DNA of 37,745 bases from a virus: positions 1 to 37,745 of IMG/VR virus record IMGVR_UViG_3300047558_000127; one strand, 5' to 3'. Below, piece by piece: positions 24,871 through 33,382 of the stretch (position 1 is its first letter; every line of letters begins with the position of its first letter). The notes under the pieces were generated by a model. The model did no database searches. It had not been told where the DNA came from and saw nothing but the letters and a program-made list of their open reading frames with translations. The translations under genes were made by a program, and so were the position numbers.

Positions 24871-25517
24871 AGCATGAAATATTAGACTTGGGTCTAGTTT
24901 ACTACACAAATGTTTTTGATAGTCATAAAGATCTTGTAGTAAAGATAGAGTCTATGATGGATCGAATTGCTAATCGTGAACATGGAAACAATGAGATTCA
25001 AGCAGAGGACTGGCAGCCATGGTGGGACAGCCACATGGATAAACCATTTAATTATAAAAGACCAATTTTTAGAAAAGATTCTGTTTCTCCAGAAGGATAT
25101 TATGCTAAAGAACTTTTGGAAATATCTGAAATTGTTTATACTGCATTAGATAAAGCTTTTAATCACTATTCTTCAGAGTTATATCCTTTTGCAAAAAATA
25201 ATATTAAGTCAGAAGAATTTGGTGATGGAATTTTAAAATATGTAGATAGTGGGCACTTGCCTGCTCATCATGACCATGGGGTAAGTAGCCGTGTGCTATC
25301 TGCAGTCATATATCTGAATGATGATTATGATGGTGGAGAAATTGAGTTCCAGCAGTCTGGCGTTAAAATTAAGCCACAGGCTGGTAGCATTGTGTTCTTC
25401 CCATCAAACTTCCTGTACATCCATGAGGTTATGCCAGTTTCAAATGGGACACGGTACGCAATACCACATTGGTATCACAACATGGCTAAGCCAATTCTAT
25501 CGAATGGAAGCGAATGA
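24867..25517 (+). CDS. 2OG-Fe(II) oxygenase (P4H-like)
   Basis: 216 residues from TTG 24867, with GGAGG (24855-24859) seven bases upstream and a four-base overlap with the previous stop. Iron ligands His134-x-Asp136 (AHHDHG) and His186 (YIHEVMPV), and Arg196 (GTRYAIPHWY) for 2-oxoglutarate, are all present. The core VIYLNDDYDGGEIEFQQSG is the hallmark of the 2OG-FeII_Oxy_3 group. Closest in pattern to the enzyme at 8067-8807. Probably hydroxylates a protein or small molecule made by neighbouring genes. Confidence 0.85.
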   Translation: MKHEILDLGLVYYTNVFDSHKDLVVKIESMMDRIANREHGNNEIQAEDWQPWWDSHMDKPFNYKRPIFRKDSVSPEGYYAKELLEISEIVYTALDKAFNHYSSELYPFAKNNIKSEEFGDGILKYVDSGHLPAHHDHGVSSRVLSAVIYLNDDYDGGEIEFQQSGVKIKPQAGSIVFFPSNFLYIHEVMPVSNGTRYAIPHWYHNMAKPILSNGSE

Positions 25518-25600
25518 AAAGAATAATATTTTTAATTAAGTTTAATTTTTGGAAGATTAAGAATCGCAAGAAGCTAAAGAAAGAGACTTATATTTACTAA
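25514..25600 (+). CDS. Short basic peptide
   Basis: 28 residues (hydrophobic start MKRIIFLIKFNFW, then Lys-rich IKNRKKLKKE). Its ATG overlaps the upstream TGA (ATGA) and its TAA overlaps the next ATG (TAATG). Filling the gap exactly, with coupling at both ends, argues for translation. It could serve only to carry ribosomes to the next gene, or be a membrane-active peptide. Function unknown. Confidence 0.45.
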   Translation: MKRIIFLIKFNFWKIKNRKKLKKETYIY

Positions 25601-26484
25601 TGGTTGATTTAGGTAAAAACATTAATTTTGGACATATAGTTAATGGAAATGTCATGGCATTTTCTACTGATTTTGGAAACTCAGGCTGGAGACCAACTGG
25701 TCCAGGCCCAGGAAAAGGATTTCATAAGTGGTATGATTTAGTTGATATTTCAAATAATTCAAATGGGTTTAGATGCGATGAATTTATTGATCATAAAGAT
25801 CGTAATGAGCTGCATGTATTATTTGCAGGGTGTTCCGTTACATGGGGAGATGCTTTAAACCTAGAAGACTTGTGGTCATATAAAGTGTATAAAAAAATAT
25901 CTGAAAAACACAAAGCTACTGGATTTTTTAGTATTGCATTCCCAGGAACAAGTATTATTCAAGAAATTTTTTGGATAATAAAGTATTGCATAAAATATGG
26001 TAATCCAAACCATATATTTTTCTTAATGCCAAATATGGGCAGATTTGTTAATGTTGGAAATATAGGTAATAGTCCAGAGCCTACTTTGGGAAGTTCCTTA
26101 ATGGAAACTGATTCCAATAAGCCAGATGAAGAGTCAATGTTGTTAGCATCATACCTAACCTTTGAAGCGTATATGATGCTAGAACAATACTGTAAGACAA
26201 ACAACATTAATTTAATTTCATCTTCTTGGTCTTTTGGAGATAGTAAAAACTCCAATAATAAATACTTAACATCTACAGTATTCAAAAATTTTGAAACATT
26301 TTTTTCTTTAGATGATGATGGAATCAATCAGCTTGAATGGAAGTATGAGTATGTTAAAAATAATCCAGGAGCAACTTTAAAAGCTCTAGATGATATTCAT
26401 CCAGGAACTGCAGAACACGCATACTTTACAAATAGGATGCTAGATAGATATATGAAAGTTACAAATGAAGATATTAGGCTTTAA
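25600..26484 (+). CDS. SGNH/GDSL-like hydrolase
   Basis: 294 residues. Block I is FAGCSVTWGD with Ser79 as probable nucleophile, block II the Gly of AFPGTSIIQE, block III the Asn of LMPNMGRF, and block V Asp264-x-x-His267 (DDIHPG). These are the four conserved blocks of SGNH hydrolases, which act as esterases or acyltransferases, often on sugars. The long middle insertion and charged C-terminus are normal for phage members. Its setting among carbamoyl-, glycosyl- and methyltransferase genes suggests a sugar O-acyl esterase or transferase. Confidence 0.7.
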   Translation: MVDLGKNINFGHIVNGNVMAFSTDFGNSGWRPTGPGPGKGFHKWYDLVDISNNSNGFRCDEFIDHKDRNELHVLFAGCSVTWGDALNLEDLWSYKVYKKISEKHKATGFFSIAFPGTSIIQEIFWIIKYCIKYGNPNHIFFLMPNMGRFVNVGNIGNSPEPTLGSSLMETDSNKPDEESMLLASYLTFEAYMMLEQYCKTNNINLISSSWSFGDSKNSNNKYLTSTVFKNFETFFSLDDDGINQLEWKYEYVKNNPGATLKALDDIHPGTAEHAYFTNRMLDRYMKVTNEDIRL

Positions 26485-27883
26485 TGAAACATCTCATGAT
26501 GCAGCTATCGCTGTAGTAAAACATGGGGTGGTTGTCTTTGCTGGGCATGCAGAGAGATATAGTAAAGAAAAGAATGATTGGTATACCAATGATGCTTTAT
26601 GGGAAGATGCTCTGAAGTGGGGAGAGCCTGATGCTATTGCATACTACGAGAAACCATATTTAAAAAGACTTAGGCTGCTGAGACACGGTGGGGCAGCAGA
26701 CTGGAAGCCAAAGCACAGATATGATAAATCTTTTAAGCATCACTACTCTCATGCTTGTGCTGGCTATTATACAAGTCCATTTGATAAGGCAGCAGTTGTA
26801 GTTCTTGATGCAATGGGTGAGTTTGCTACATCAACCGTGTGGTCTGGAGATGGTGAAGATATCAAATTAGTTAGAGAAATAAAATATCCACTAAGCTTTG
26901 GTCTATTTTATACTGCCTTTACAAAGTTAATTGGTCTTAAACCAAATGAGCACGAATATATCTTAATGGGTATGGCAGGGTATGGAAATCCAGATCGATA
27001 CTACAAAAAGGTATTAGAGTATTTTCCATATACAGGTAAGCAGAAATATAATTACCACAAAGGAATCTTAGATTGGAATGAACCAATTACAGAACAGGAT
27101 AAGTTTGATATAGCTGCTGCTGTACAGAAAGTGTATGAGCTAAGGTTGTGGGACTTTATGTGTCAGGTAAGAGTTAAACATTTGCCAGAATATGACAATT
27201 TAGTTTTTATGGGTGGCTGTGCATTAAATAGTAAAGCTAACACAATGCTCTGGAAAATCTTTAAGGATGTTTGGATTATGCCTAATCCAGGAGATGCAGG
27301 AAGCTCTCTTGGTGCTGCCCTTGCACTTCGTGGTAAACATGTAAAGTGGGAGGGGCCATATCTTGGCTATGACCTTGGGAATGAGTATCCAGTAGATAAA
27401 GTCTTCAATGAGATTATGACCAATAAGGTTTGTGCAGTAGCTGCAGGACGTGCTGAGTTTGGTCCCAGAGCATTGGGCAATAGAAGTATCCTTGCTGATC
27501 CACGTGACCCAGATATTAAAGATAAGGTCAATAGAATCAAGCAGCGTGAGCTATTTAGACCGTTTGCTCCAGTAGTGATGGCAGAATATGCATCTGAATG
27601 GTTTGATATGGATTATGAATCTCCATATATGCAATTTACACCTAAGTGCCTCAAGCCAGAATTAATCCCATCTGTAGTGCATATTGATGGAACATCTAGA
27701 GTACAAACTGTTACACGGGAGCAACATCCAGGTTTATATGCAGTTTTAGAAAAATTTTATCAGGCAACTGGAGTGCCAGTACTTTTAAATACAAGTCTTA
27801 ACGTTAAGGGGCAGCCACTATTAAATGATGAAGAAGATATCAAGCTTTGGGAAAAAACTTACAAAACTAAGATTGTGCTATAA
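26465..27883 (+). CDS. NodU/CmcH-type O-carbamoyltransferase
   Basis: 472 residues. The N-terminal Kae1-like domain shows ILGFNETSHDAAIAVV, the metal-binding HHYSHACAGYY (His92, His93, His96), VVVLDAMGE and FMGGCALNSKAN. The C-terminal domain has GRAEFGPRALGNRSILADP and VPVLLNTSLNVKGQP. Family enzymes (NodU, CmcH, TobZ) make carbamoyl-adenylate from carbamoyl phosphate and transfer carbamoyl to a hydroxyl of a sugar or natural product. The protein is shorter than the usual 550-600 residues, mainly at the C-terminus. In this context a carbamoylated sugar is the natural prediction. Confidence 0.93.
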   Translation: MKILGFNETSHDAAIAVVKHGVVVFAGHAERYSKEKNDWYTNDALWEDALKWGEPDAIAYYEKPYLKRLRLLRHGGAADWKPKHRYDKSFKHHYSHACAGYYTSPFDKAAVVVLDAMGEFATSTVWSGDGEDIKLVREIKYPLSFGLFYTAFTKLIGLKPNEHEYILMGMAGYGNPDRYYKKVLEYFPYTGKQKYNYHKGILDWNEPITEQDKFDIAAAVQKVYELRLWDFMCQVRVKHLPEYDNLVFMGGCALNSKANTMLWKIFKDVWIMPNPGDAGSSLGAALALRGKHVKWEGPYLGYDLGNEYPVDKVFNEIMTNKVCAVAAGRAEFGPRALGNRSILADPRDPDIKDKVNRIKQRELFRPFAPVVMAEYASEWFDMDYESPYMQFTPKCLKPELIPSVVHIDGTSRVQTVTREQHPGLYAVLEKFYQATGVPVLLNTSLNVKGQPLLNDEEDIKLWEKTYKTKIVL

Positions 27884-27884
27884 T
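27879..27884 (+). promoter_or_regulatory. Extended -10 of a leaderless promoter
   Basis: TGC-TATAAT, overlapping the carbamoyltransferase stop codon, followed by exactly 6 bases and ATG 27891. No Shine-Dalgarno sequence precedes the ATG. Confidence 0.65.
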
Positions 27885-27890
27885 TAAAAA

Positions 27891-28844
27891 ATGAACAACA
27901 AAAACAAAACTATTTTTATGACTGTTCCAGCATACAACGATCCATCTTTAATAAGAACAATTGAGAGTGCTTTAGATAATGCTTTGTTCCCAGAACGAGT
28001 TTATTTTTGCATAGGCATGCAGTATGATGATGACAAAATGCCAGATGTTTCTAAATATCTTAATAATCCCAACTTTAATTTTATTTTTTATGATGTAAAA
28101 GAACGTCCAGGAGTCTATTGGATTAGACGTGAGATGGCTGAGCAACATTCAGGTCAAGACTACTTCCTGATGATTGATTCTCATATGGTATTTTCAAAAT
28201 ATTGGGATGCTAGACTGATCAACGATTACGAAGACCTTAGACGTTTGCATGGAGATAGAACAATTATTTCTAGACCAACAATGGGTGAGGTCGGAGAAGC
28301 AATTAATAATGGATTAATTAATGACAGATCTCACTGGATTGTTGATTGGAACAATGAGGCAGAAAGTATTGAGAGAACAATTCTTCCATGGACATCACAG
28401 TTTCCGTGGGAAGGTGAAAGGTATCAAAAAACATACTATTCTTGCAGTCACTTTTTCTTTACCAATAAAGACTACCTAACAGATGTTGGATTCCATCAAA
28501 TAATTAGATCATACTCTGAAGAATATACTATTGCTATCACTACATTCTTGTCTGGATGGGACTACTACATGTTGCCAGAATATGTACATATTGGACATGA
28601 TGATACTGAAACTGCTAGGGCAATTTATGGCAAAGATAAGCATACTCTTGCAGAAGGTAAGCGTTACCAAGCTCTATTCGAAACAGAGGAAGAGAAACAA
28701 GAGATAGCAAGATTTGTTTTCTTAGATGATTCAAAACTCTTTAAGGTAAAAAACCAAAGACGTAACATAGAAGAGTTTTACGAATTAGCTGGAGAAGACT
28801 TAAAAAAAGCTCAGCAAGCATATATTGCTTTGCTTAGCTTATAA
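27891..28844 (+). CDS. GlcNAc-type glycosyltransferase (PF11397-like)
   Basis: 317 residues. The pattern TVPAYNDPSLIRTIESAL, then CIGMQYDDD, GVYWIRREMAEQ, and LMIDSHMVFSKYWDARLI with Asp96 as the metal/nucleotide motif matches the Skp1-type GlcNAc-transferase family found in eukaryotes, bacteria and phages. WEGERYQKTYYSCSHFFF and HIGHDDTETARA are further matches. Family enzymes transfer GlcNAc to hydroxylated proline on Skp1. It is notable that this window also carries several prolyl-hydroxylase-like enzymes. Acceptor in the phage is unknown. It likely has its own leaderless transcript. Confidence 0.78.
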   Translation: MNNKNKTIFMTVPAYNDPSLIRTIESALDNALFPERVYFCIGMQYDDDKMPDVSKYLNNPNFNFIFYDVKERPGVYWIRREMAEQHSGQDYFLMIDSHMVFSKYWDARLINDYEDLRRLHGDRTIISRPTMGEVGEAINNGLINDRSHWIVDWNNEAESIERTILPWTSQFPWEGERYQKTYYSCSHFFFTNKDYLTDVGFHQIIRSYSEEYTIAITTFLSGWDYYMLPEYVHIGHDDTETARAIYGKDKHTLAEGKRYQALFETEEEKQEIARFVFLDDSKLFKVKNQRRNIEEFYELAGEDLKKAQQAYIALLSL

Positions 28845-28860
28845 CAACTAGGAGGATAAT

Positions 28861-29640
28861 ATGGCTGAAGTTAGCCTACACCCAGTTATAGCAGAAAAGG
28901 GACTAACTCCAGGTACGCCAGAGGCCGTACTTGCTGTAGCAGAATTTTTTGTTAAACTGAAGTACGAAGATGATAAGAAAAACAAAGACAATATCTTTGG
29001 AAAATGGTATGGAATGAATCACACAGCATGGTGTGCAATGTTTGTTTCGTATTGCTTTAATAAGGCAGGGGCAGGAGAAGTCGTAAATGGTCTATCTTCT
29101 CCAAAGGGATATGCTTCATGTCGTGCTGGCATTGCGGCAATGAAAAAGCGTGGATATAAGCAAATTCCAGTTTCAGAAGCACAACCAGGAGATATTGTAT
29201 TCTTTGACTGGGAGCACGATCATGATCCAGATCACACTGGAATTGTTTTAAAGAATAATACTGCAAAGAAAACTCTAACCTGTAGAGAAGGAAACACTTC
29301 ACGTGGAGATGGTTCTCGCTCAAATGGTGGACAGGTAGCTCAGAGAGATAGAGCATATAGCCTAATCTTTGCTGTTTTCCGTCCTAACTGGAAGGTTGGT
29401 GGAGCTGCTGCTCCAGCTGCCAAGGTTGCTACTCCAAAGGCGGTAGAGCCTAAGCCAGAAACAGTATCAGCACCTGCTCCAGTTGCAAAAGCACCTGCAA
29501 AGGTGTATACTGTTAAGTCAGGGGATACTCTATCTGCTATTGCATCTGCAAACAATACTACTGTTGCAAATCTTGTAAAGCTTAATGCTATCAAGAATGC
29601 TAACGCTATCAAGGTTGGTCAAAAGATTAAGCTTGGCTAG
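28861..29640 (+). CDS. Endolysin: CHAP peptidase/amidase with LysM
   Basis: 259 residues. N-terminal CHAP domain (residues about 20-178) has Cys58 (TAWCAMFVSY), His125 (DHTGIVL) and Glu143/Asn145 (REGNTS) as the papain-like catalytic set. An Ala/Pro/Lys linker (180-212) leads to a LysM repeat (213-258: VYTVKSGDTLSAIASANN ... KVGQKIKLG) for peptidoglycan binding. No signal peptide, so holin-dependent release is expected. AGGAGG lies upstream of ATG. It is cytoplasmic until lysis. The C-terminal LysM suits an actinobacterial cell wall. Confidence 0.92.
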   Translation: MAEVSLHPVIAEKGLTPGTPEAVLAVAEFFVKLKYEDDKKNKDNIFGKWYGMNHTAWCAMFVSYCFNKAGAGEVVNGLSSPKGYASCRAGIAAMKKRGYKQIPVSEAQPGDIVFFDWEHDHDPDHTGIVLKNNTAKKTLTCREGNTSRGDGSRSNGGQVAQRDRAYSLIFAVFRPNWKVGGAAAPAAKVATPKAVEPKPETVSAPAPVAKAPAKVYTVKSGDTLSAIASANNTTVANLVKLNAIKNANAIKVGQKIKLG

Positions 29641-29669
29641 TTGACAACTGCTGCATTGGGTGGTATACT
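29641..29669 (+). promoter_or_regulatory. Consensus promoter downstream of endolysin
   Basis: TTGACA (29641-29646), 17-base spacer, TGG-TATACT (-10 at 29664-29669). The start near 29677 is followed at once by a hairpin TGCCAC/GTGGCA (29679-29695), so the mRNA would begin with a 5' stem-loop, then AGGAGG and ATG 29714. Confidence 0.78.
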
Positions 29670-29713
29670 AATATTGTATGCCACCCTTTGTGGCACTTAT
29701 CTTAGGAGGAAGT

Positions 29714-29914
29714 ATGGAATCCAAGAAGAGAAGTCTTGTTAAGACACTATCATGGCACACTGTTCATATAGTAATGGTTGGCCTTGTTGCATTTATTGTA
29801 ACTAAACGCCTAGATCTTGCAGCTATTATTGCATCTGCAGAACTTGTATGGGAGTCAGTCCTATATTTTGCACATGAACGTGCATGGGCTAAGTGGGGAA
29901 AGCATCTACACTAA
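29714..29914 (+). CDS. DUF2061-like small membrane protein
   Basis: 66 residues from ATG 29714 (AGGAGG at 29704-29709). An ATG at 29678 would be leaderless from the upstream promoter but adds a poorly supported extension. Two hydrophobic helices (TVHIVMVGLVAFIVTK and LAAIIASAELVWESVLYF) and the signatures SLVKTLSWH and YFAHERAWAKWG match the DUF2061 membrane family. Function of the family is unknown. Its closeness to the endolysin makes a lysis accessory or holin-like role possible. Confidence 0.78.
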   Translation: MESKKRSLVKTLSWHTVHIVMVGLVAFIVTKRLDLAAIIASAELVWESVLYFAHERAWAKWGKHLH

Positions 29915-30090
29915 TGCCAGTTTATGAATATGCATGTACATCATGTGATAACACTTTTAAAGAAACTAGAAGTATTCACGACCCATCTCCAGATCACATC
30001 TGTGAGAAATGTGGGTATAGAATGCGTCAAGTATTAGGTACTCCTGCTGTTCATTTTAAAGGCAGCGGTTTTTATAACACAGACAAATAG
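29914..30090 (+). CDS. FmdB-type zinc-ribbon protein
   Basis: 58 residues from ATG 29914, overlapping the previous TAA by one base. MPVYEYACTSC is the classic FmdB start; Cys8, Cys11, Cys30 and Cys33 form the zinc ribbon, and VLGTPAVHFKGSGFY is the family's second conserved block. FmdB-like ribbons are described as putative regulators and are common in phages. Exact role unknown. Confidence 0.9.
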   Translation: MPVYEYACTSCDNTFKETRSIHDPSPDHICEKCGYRMRQVLGTPAVHFKGSGFYNTDK

Positions 30091-30098
30091 GAGAGACA

Positions 30099-30335
30099 GT
30101 GGATTCTGTGGAAGAAAAGCAGTGGACATTAATGCTGCAAGATCGTTGTGATGCTTGTGGAGCACAGGCATATGTACAGGCTACTGGTGTTACTGGTAGT
30201 TTGCTTTTTTGTGGACATCATTATAATGAAATTGTAGATAATGCTGTGGGGTATGACAAAATGATGAAATTTGCATATCAAATTTTAGATGAACGTGAAC
30301 GATTAATAGAGAATAGAACTAAGGGCGATGACTAA
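30099..30335 (+). CDS. DUF7455-like small zinc protein
   Basis: 78 residues from a GTG with GGAGA upstream. Cys17 and Cys20 (CDACGAQAYV), then Cys38-Gly-His40-His41 (LLFCGHHYNE), form a likely zinc site. This pattern is typical of short actinobacterial and actinophage proteins of the DUF7455 type, supporting an actinobacterial host. The C-terminal half is a charged helix (DERERLIENRTKGDD). It overlaps the dehydratase gene by 8 bases. Function unknown. Confidence 0.75.
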   Translation: MDSVEEKQWTLMLQDRCDACGAQAYVQATGVTGSLLFCGHHYNEIVDNAVGYDKMMKFAYQILDERERLIENRTKGDD

Positions 30336-31329
30336 AAGAGTTTTACTAACTGGTGGTGCTGGCTTTGTTGGTAGCCACGTACTTAAACGTATTTTAGATA
30401 CAACTGATTGGGAAGTAGTATGCCTTACTACATTCCATCACCATGGATTGCAAGATAGAATTATTTTTGCAACAGATAACAATCAAGATAAGCTTGCTAG
30501 GATTAAGCTGCTTACTTGCGATTTAACTGCACCAATTTCTAGCGTAACTGCTAAGCAGTTTGGAAAGATTGATTATGTTATTAATCTTGCAAGTGAAAGC
30601 CATGTAGATCGAAGCATTGCAAATCCTACACCATTTATTATTAATAATGTGCAGGCAATTTGTCACATGCTTGATTGGGCACGTGAAGCTAAACCAGAAA
30701 AGTTTATTCACGTATCTACTGACGAAGTCTTTGGCCCATATCAGGGTCGTAACTTTACTGAGTGGGACACACACCTACCAAGTAATCCATACAGTGCGTC
30801 TAAGGCTGCACAGGAAGATATTATCTATTCATATTGGAGAACATATAGCATTCCAGTAGGTATTGTTAACATAATGAATATTGTTGGTGAATGTCAAAAT
30901 GTTGAGAAGTTTACACCGATGGCAATTAAGAAAATTATTAATAGTGAGACTCTAGATATTCATACCTACGATGGTGACAAGATTGGAAAGCGTTATTGGC
31001 TTTATGCAGGAAACAAAGCATCTGCATTGCTACATGCATTGTCACAGGAATTTCCACTACCATCAAATGCAGACAAGCCTTTGAGATTCAATATCGCAGG
31101 GGACGCTGAGTATTCAAACCTTGAGTGGGCAGAGAAGATTGCAAACATCATTGGCAAACCAATTAAGTATCAACTTGTAGACTCTTCTATTTCTAGACCA
31201 GGGTATGATTCAAGCTATGGGCTTGATAATAGTAAGCTTGTTGAGTCTGGATGGGTACCACCATATGACCTTAATGAATCTCTAAGAGAGATTGTAGAGT
31301 GGTATATGGAGCATCCAGAATGGCTATAA
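30328..31329 (+). CDS. rmlB-like: dTDP-glucose 4,6-dehydratase-like (RmlB-type) SDR
   Basis: 333 residues, extended short-chain dehydrogenase. NAD-binding GGAGFVGSH (Gly9-Gly15), substrate segment SESHVDRSI, RmlB-type active site Thr131-Asp132-Glu133 (VSTDEVFGP) and Tyr155-x3-Lys159 (NPYSASKAA) are all present. The reaction would be NDP-glucose (or a relative) to the 4-keto-6-deoxy sugar, the entry to many deoxysugars. The adjacent C-methyltransferase suits such a 4-keto product. Together they imply a branched or modified deoxysugar; no nucleotidyltransferase (RmlA) is in the window. Confidence 0.88.
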   Translation: MTKRVLLTGGAGFVGSHVLKRILDTTDWEVVCLTTFHHHGLQDRIIFATDNNQDKLARIKLLTCDLTAPISSVTAKQFGKIDYVINLASESHVDRSIANPTPFIINNVQAICHMLDWAREAKPEKFIHVSTDEVFGPYQGRNFTEWDTHLPSNPYSASKAAQEDIIYSYWRTYSIPVGIVNIMNIVGECQNVEKFTPMAIKKIINSETLDIHTYDGDKIGKRYWLYAGNKASALLHALSQEFPLPSNADKPLRFNIAGDAEYSNLEWAEKIANIIGKPIKYQLVDSSISRPGYDSSYGLDNSKLVESGWVPPYDLNESLREIVEWYMEHPEWL

Positions 31330-32516
31330 GAAATAAATGTAGAGCATGTGATAGTACTAAACTATTTACCGCAATTGATTTAGGATTTCAGCCAATTGCT
31401 GGGGCATTCACAAAAGATGAAGAAGTAGTGCCTGTATATCCAAATACTATGCTTATGTGTGAAGATTGTGGACTTGGACAGCTATCAGTTGATCTTCCAC
31501 CATCCGAACTATATAAGAATTATAATTGGCGTACATCAACAAGTAAGTCATATATAGAATATATTCACGCATTTGCTGATAAGGAAATCATTCCTAGGAT
31601 AAAGCCTGGAGAATGGGTACTTGAGATTGCAAGTAATGATGGCTATCTGCTAAAGTATCTTCAGTCAAAGGGCATTGATGTTCTTGGGGTAGATCCTGCA
31701 GAGAATATATCTAGATATGCTATTTGTGATGGTGTCCCAGTAATTACTGACTTCTTTGGACTAGATGTTGCAACAGATATTGTAAATATTAAGGGAACTC
31801 CTAAATGGATTATAGCTAATAATGTTTTAGCACATACACCAGATATTCAAGGATTTATGGCTGGAATTGCTTTACTATCTAGTTCAGATACCATTGTAAC
31901 TATTGAAAATCCAACAGTTATGAACATATTAGATCATGATCATTTTGATGTAATATTCCATGAACACTATTCATATCTTTCTGCATATTCTGTGGCTAAA
32001 CTTGCTAATAAATTTGGGCTATCACTATTTAATGTTCAGTCTACGCCACCACAGGGGGGATCAAATAGATATTGGATTAAGCAAGGTAAAGACATAGAGG
32101 ATGGTGTTCGCACTGCCATTAGAGAAGAAATTGCCTATGGTCTTGTAGACAAAGATAAGTGGCAAAACACTCAGGATAGGATTACATCTCAGGTGTTAAA
32201 GTTTAATGGTCGTGTAGAGTCTTTGTGGCAAGCAGGGGCAGTAATCTGTGGTATTGGTGCATCTGCAAAATCAACAGTTATGATTAATTTTGCAAACATA
32301 CAGCCAAAAAGGATTTCAGCAATTGCTGATGATGTAAAAGAAAAACAGGGATACAATGTCCCTGTACAGAGTATCCCAATTGTAAGTGTAAGCGAAATGC
32401 TAAAACTTAATCCAACTGATATAATAGTTTTTGCATGGAATATTAAAGATGAACTTGAGGCAAAGCTACGAGGTCTTGGATACACTGGCAATGTTTGGGT
32501 ATGGAACGGAGAATAA
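31320..32516 (+). CDS. Sugar C-methyltransferase-like SAM enzyme (NovU/TylCIII type)
   Basis: 398 residues from ATG 31320, overlapping the dehydratase end by 10 bases. The zinc-binding N-terminus has CRACDS and MCEDCGLGQL. The SAM-binding domain follows with VLEIASNDGYLLKYLQ and GVDPAEN, then IIANNVLAHTPD and HEHYSYLS, the catalytic His region of this group. The C-terminal domain carries PPQGGSNRYWI and GIGASAKSTVMINF. This three-domain order is typical of deoxysugar 3-C-methyltransferases acting on 4-keto sugars. Function with the upstream dehydratase is well supported by adjacency. Confidence 0.87.
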   Translation: MAIRNKCRACDSTKLFTAIDLGFQPIAGAFTKDEEVVPVYPNTMLMCEDCGLGQLSVDLPPSELYKNYNWRTSTSKSYIEYIHAFADKEIIPRIKPGEWVLEIASNDGYLLKYLQSKGIDVLGVDPAENISRYAICDGVPVITDFFGLDVATDIVNIKGTPKWIIANNVLAHTPDIQGFMAGIALLSSSDTIVTIENPTVMNILDHDHFDVIFHEHYSYLSAYSVAKLANKFGLSLFNVQSTPPQGGSNRYWIKQGKDIEDGVRTAIREEIAYGLVDKDKWQNTQDRITSQVLKFNGRVESLWQAGAVICGIGASAKSTVMINFANIQPKRISAIADDVKEKQGYNVPVQSIPIVSVSEMLKLNPTDIIVFAWNIKDELEAKLRGLGYTGNVWVWNGE

Positions 32517-32517
32517 A

Positions 32518-32925
32518 ATGTACGAGTATTATGTAAATGAAGTAACTAACGTAGTAGATGGAGATACCATTGACGTTGTAATTGATCTAGGGTTTGATAT
32601 CCTATTTAAGAGTCGTGTTCGTCTAGCTGGTATTGATACTCCAGAGTCACGCACATCTGATAAGGCTGAGAAGGTTCTTGGGCTTGAGGCTAAAGAATAC
32701 CTTAAGAAGAATATTAAGGCAGCAAAGAAGGTTGTTATCCGCACTGAGAAGATGGATTCATCTGAGAAGTATGGTCGCATCCTTGGTTGGGTATACCTAG
32801 ATGATAATTCTGAATCAATCAATAATAAGATGATTAACGAGGGTTATGCCTGGGGCTATTTGGGTGAAACTAAGATCAAAGATTTTGATGCACTAGCAAA
32901 AGCACGTGCAGCTGCTAAGCATTAA
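32518..32925 (+). CDS. Thermonuclease-like (SNase) nuclease
   Basis: 135 residues from ATG 32518 with GGAGA upstream; a longer frame from 32431 lies inside the methyltransferase gene. The SNase OB fold shows VVDGDTIDVVIDLG, RLAGIDTPES and YGRILGWVY. Catalytic residues Arg35, Asp40, Thr41, Glu43 and Arg87 are all present, in the same relative spacing as the staphylococcal enzyme. No signal peptide, so it acts inside the cell or virion. Likely degrades host DNA/RNA or processes phage DNA. Confidence 0.92.
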   Translation: MYEYYVNEVTNVVDGDTIDVVIDLGFDILFKSRVRLAGIDTPESRTSDKAEKVLGLEAKEYLKKNIKAAKKVVIRTEKMDSSEKYGRILGWVYLDDNSESINNKMINEGYAWGYLGETKIKDFDALAKARAAAKH

Positions 32926-32932
32926 TAAGTAG

Positions 32933-32938
32933 TACAAT
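32933..32938 (+). promoter_or_regulatory. -10 box of a leaderless promoter
   Basis: TACAAT in the context AAGTAGTACAAT, followed by exactly 6 bases and ATG 32945. The context closely resembles AAGTAGTATAAT at 12131-12142, also just after a stop codon. Confidence 0.6.
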
Positions 32939-32944
32939 TATCTT

Positions 32945-33382
32945 ATGGAATATTTATTTGGCTCTTTGGTAACTTTGCTTACCCTTTTTATTGCAGCTAG
33001 AAAGTTTAACTCTAGTAAAACAATGAATTTAAAGGTACGTGTTAAGTACAATCAGACCAGAGCCTTTGAGCTTGAAAGGCCATTAGACATCCTAGGTGAC
33101 ATGGTTGAAATGATAACTTCAAGAAAAGTATCTCAGACTAGCAAGTTTGAAGATTCTTTAAACATAAAAGTTGTCATTTCAGATAATGAAGCTTATTGGA
33201 TATCTGATAATATATTTTATGTTGCAGATGTTCGGGATAAGATGGTAATTCAAGAGTCAGCACGTAAGGTTGACACAATGACCATGGATGATGTACAATT
33301 GAAGAAGATAAGTGAAATAGTAGAAATCCTTAGAGAGGAAGAAAACAATGATAGTCGTGGTACAGGGGACAAAAAACTTTAA
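32945..33382 (+). CDS. Hypothetical protein with N-terminal membrane anchor
   Basis: 145 residues. A hydrophobic segment (LFGSLVTLLTLFIAARKF, residues about 4-22) is followed by a cytoplasmic domain of strands and helices (VVISDNEAYWISDNIFYV) and an acidic C-terminal helix (ISEIVEILREEENND). No family recognised. It seems to have its own leaderless promoter. Its last 35 bases overlap the next gene. A type I membrane-tethered scaffold is all that can be said. Confidence 0.6.
   Translation: MEYLFGSLVTLLTLFIAARKFNSSKTMNLKVRVKYNQTRAFELERPLDILGDMVEMITSRKVSQTSKFEDSLNIKVVISDNEAYWISDNIFYVADVRDKMVIQESARKVDTMTMDDVQLKKISEIVEILREEENNDSRGTGDKKL
33270..33299 (+). promoter_or_regulatory. Internal promoter before 33348 gene
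   Basis: TTGACA (33270-33275), 18-base spacer, TACAAT (33294-33299), within the previous coding region. The predicted start near 33306 leaves about 40 bases with GAGGAAG before ATG 33348. Confidence 0.5.

Noticed and set aside
32431-32517. Longer N-terminus for the SNase gene
   Set aside because: Overlaps the methyltransferase C-terminus; ATG 32518 has GGAGA and begins at the domain edge.
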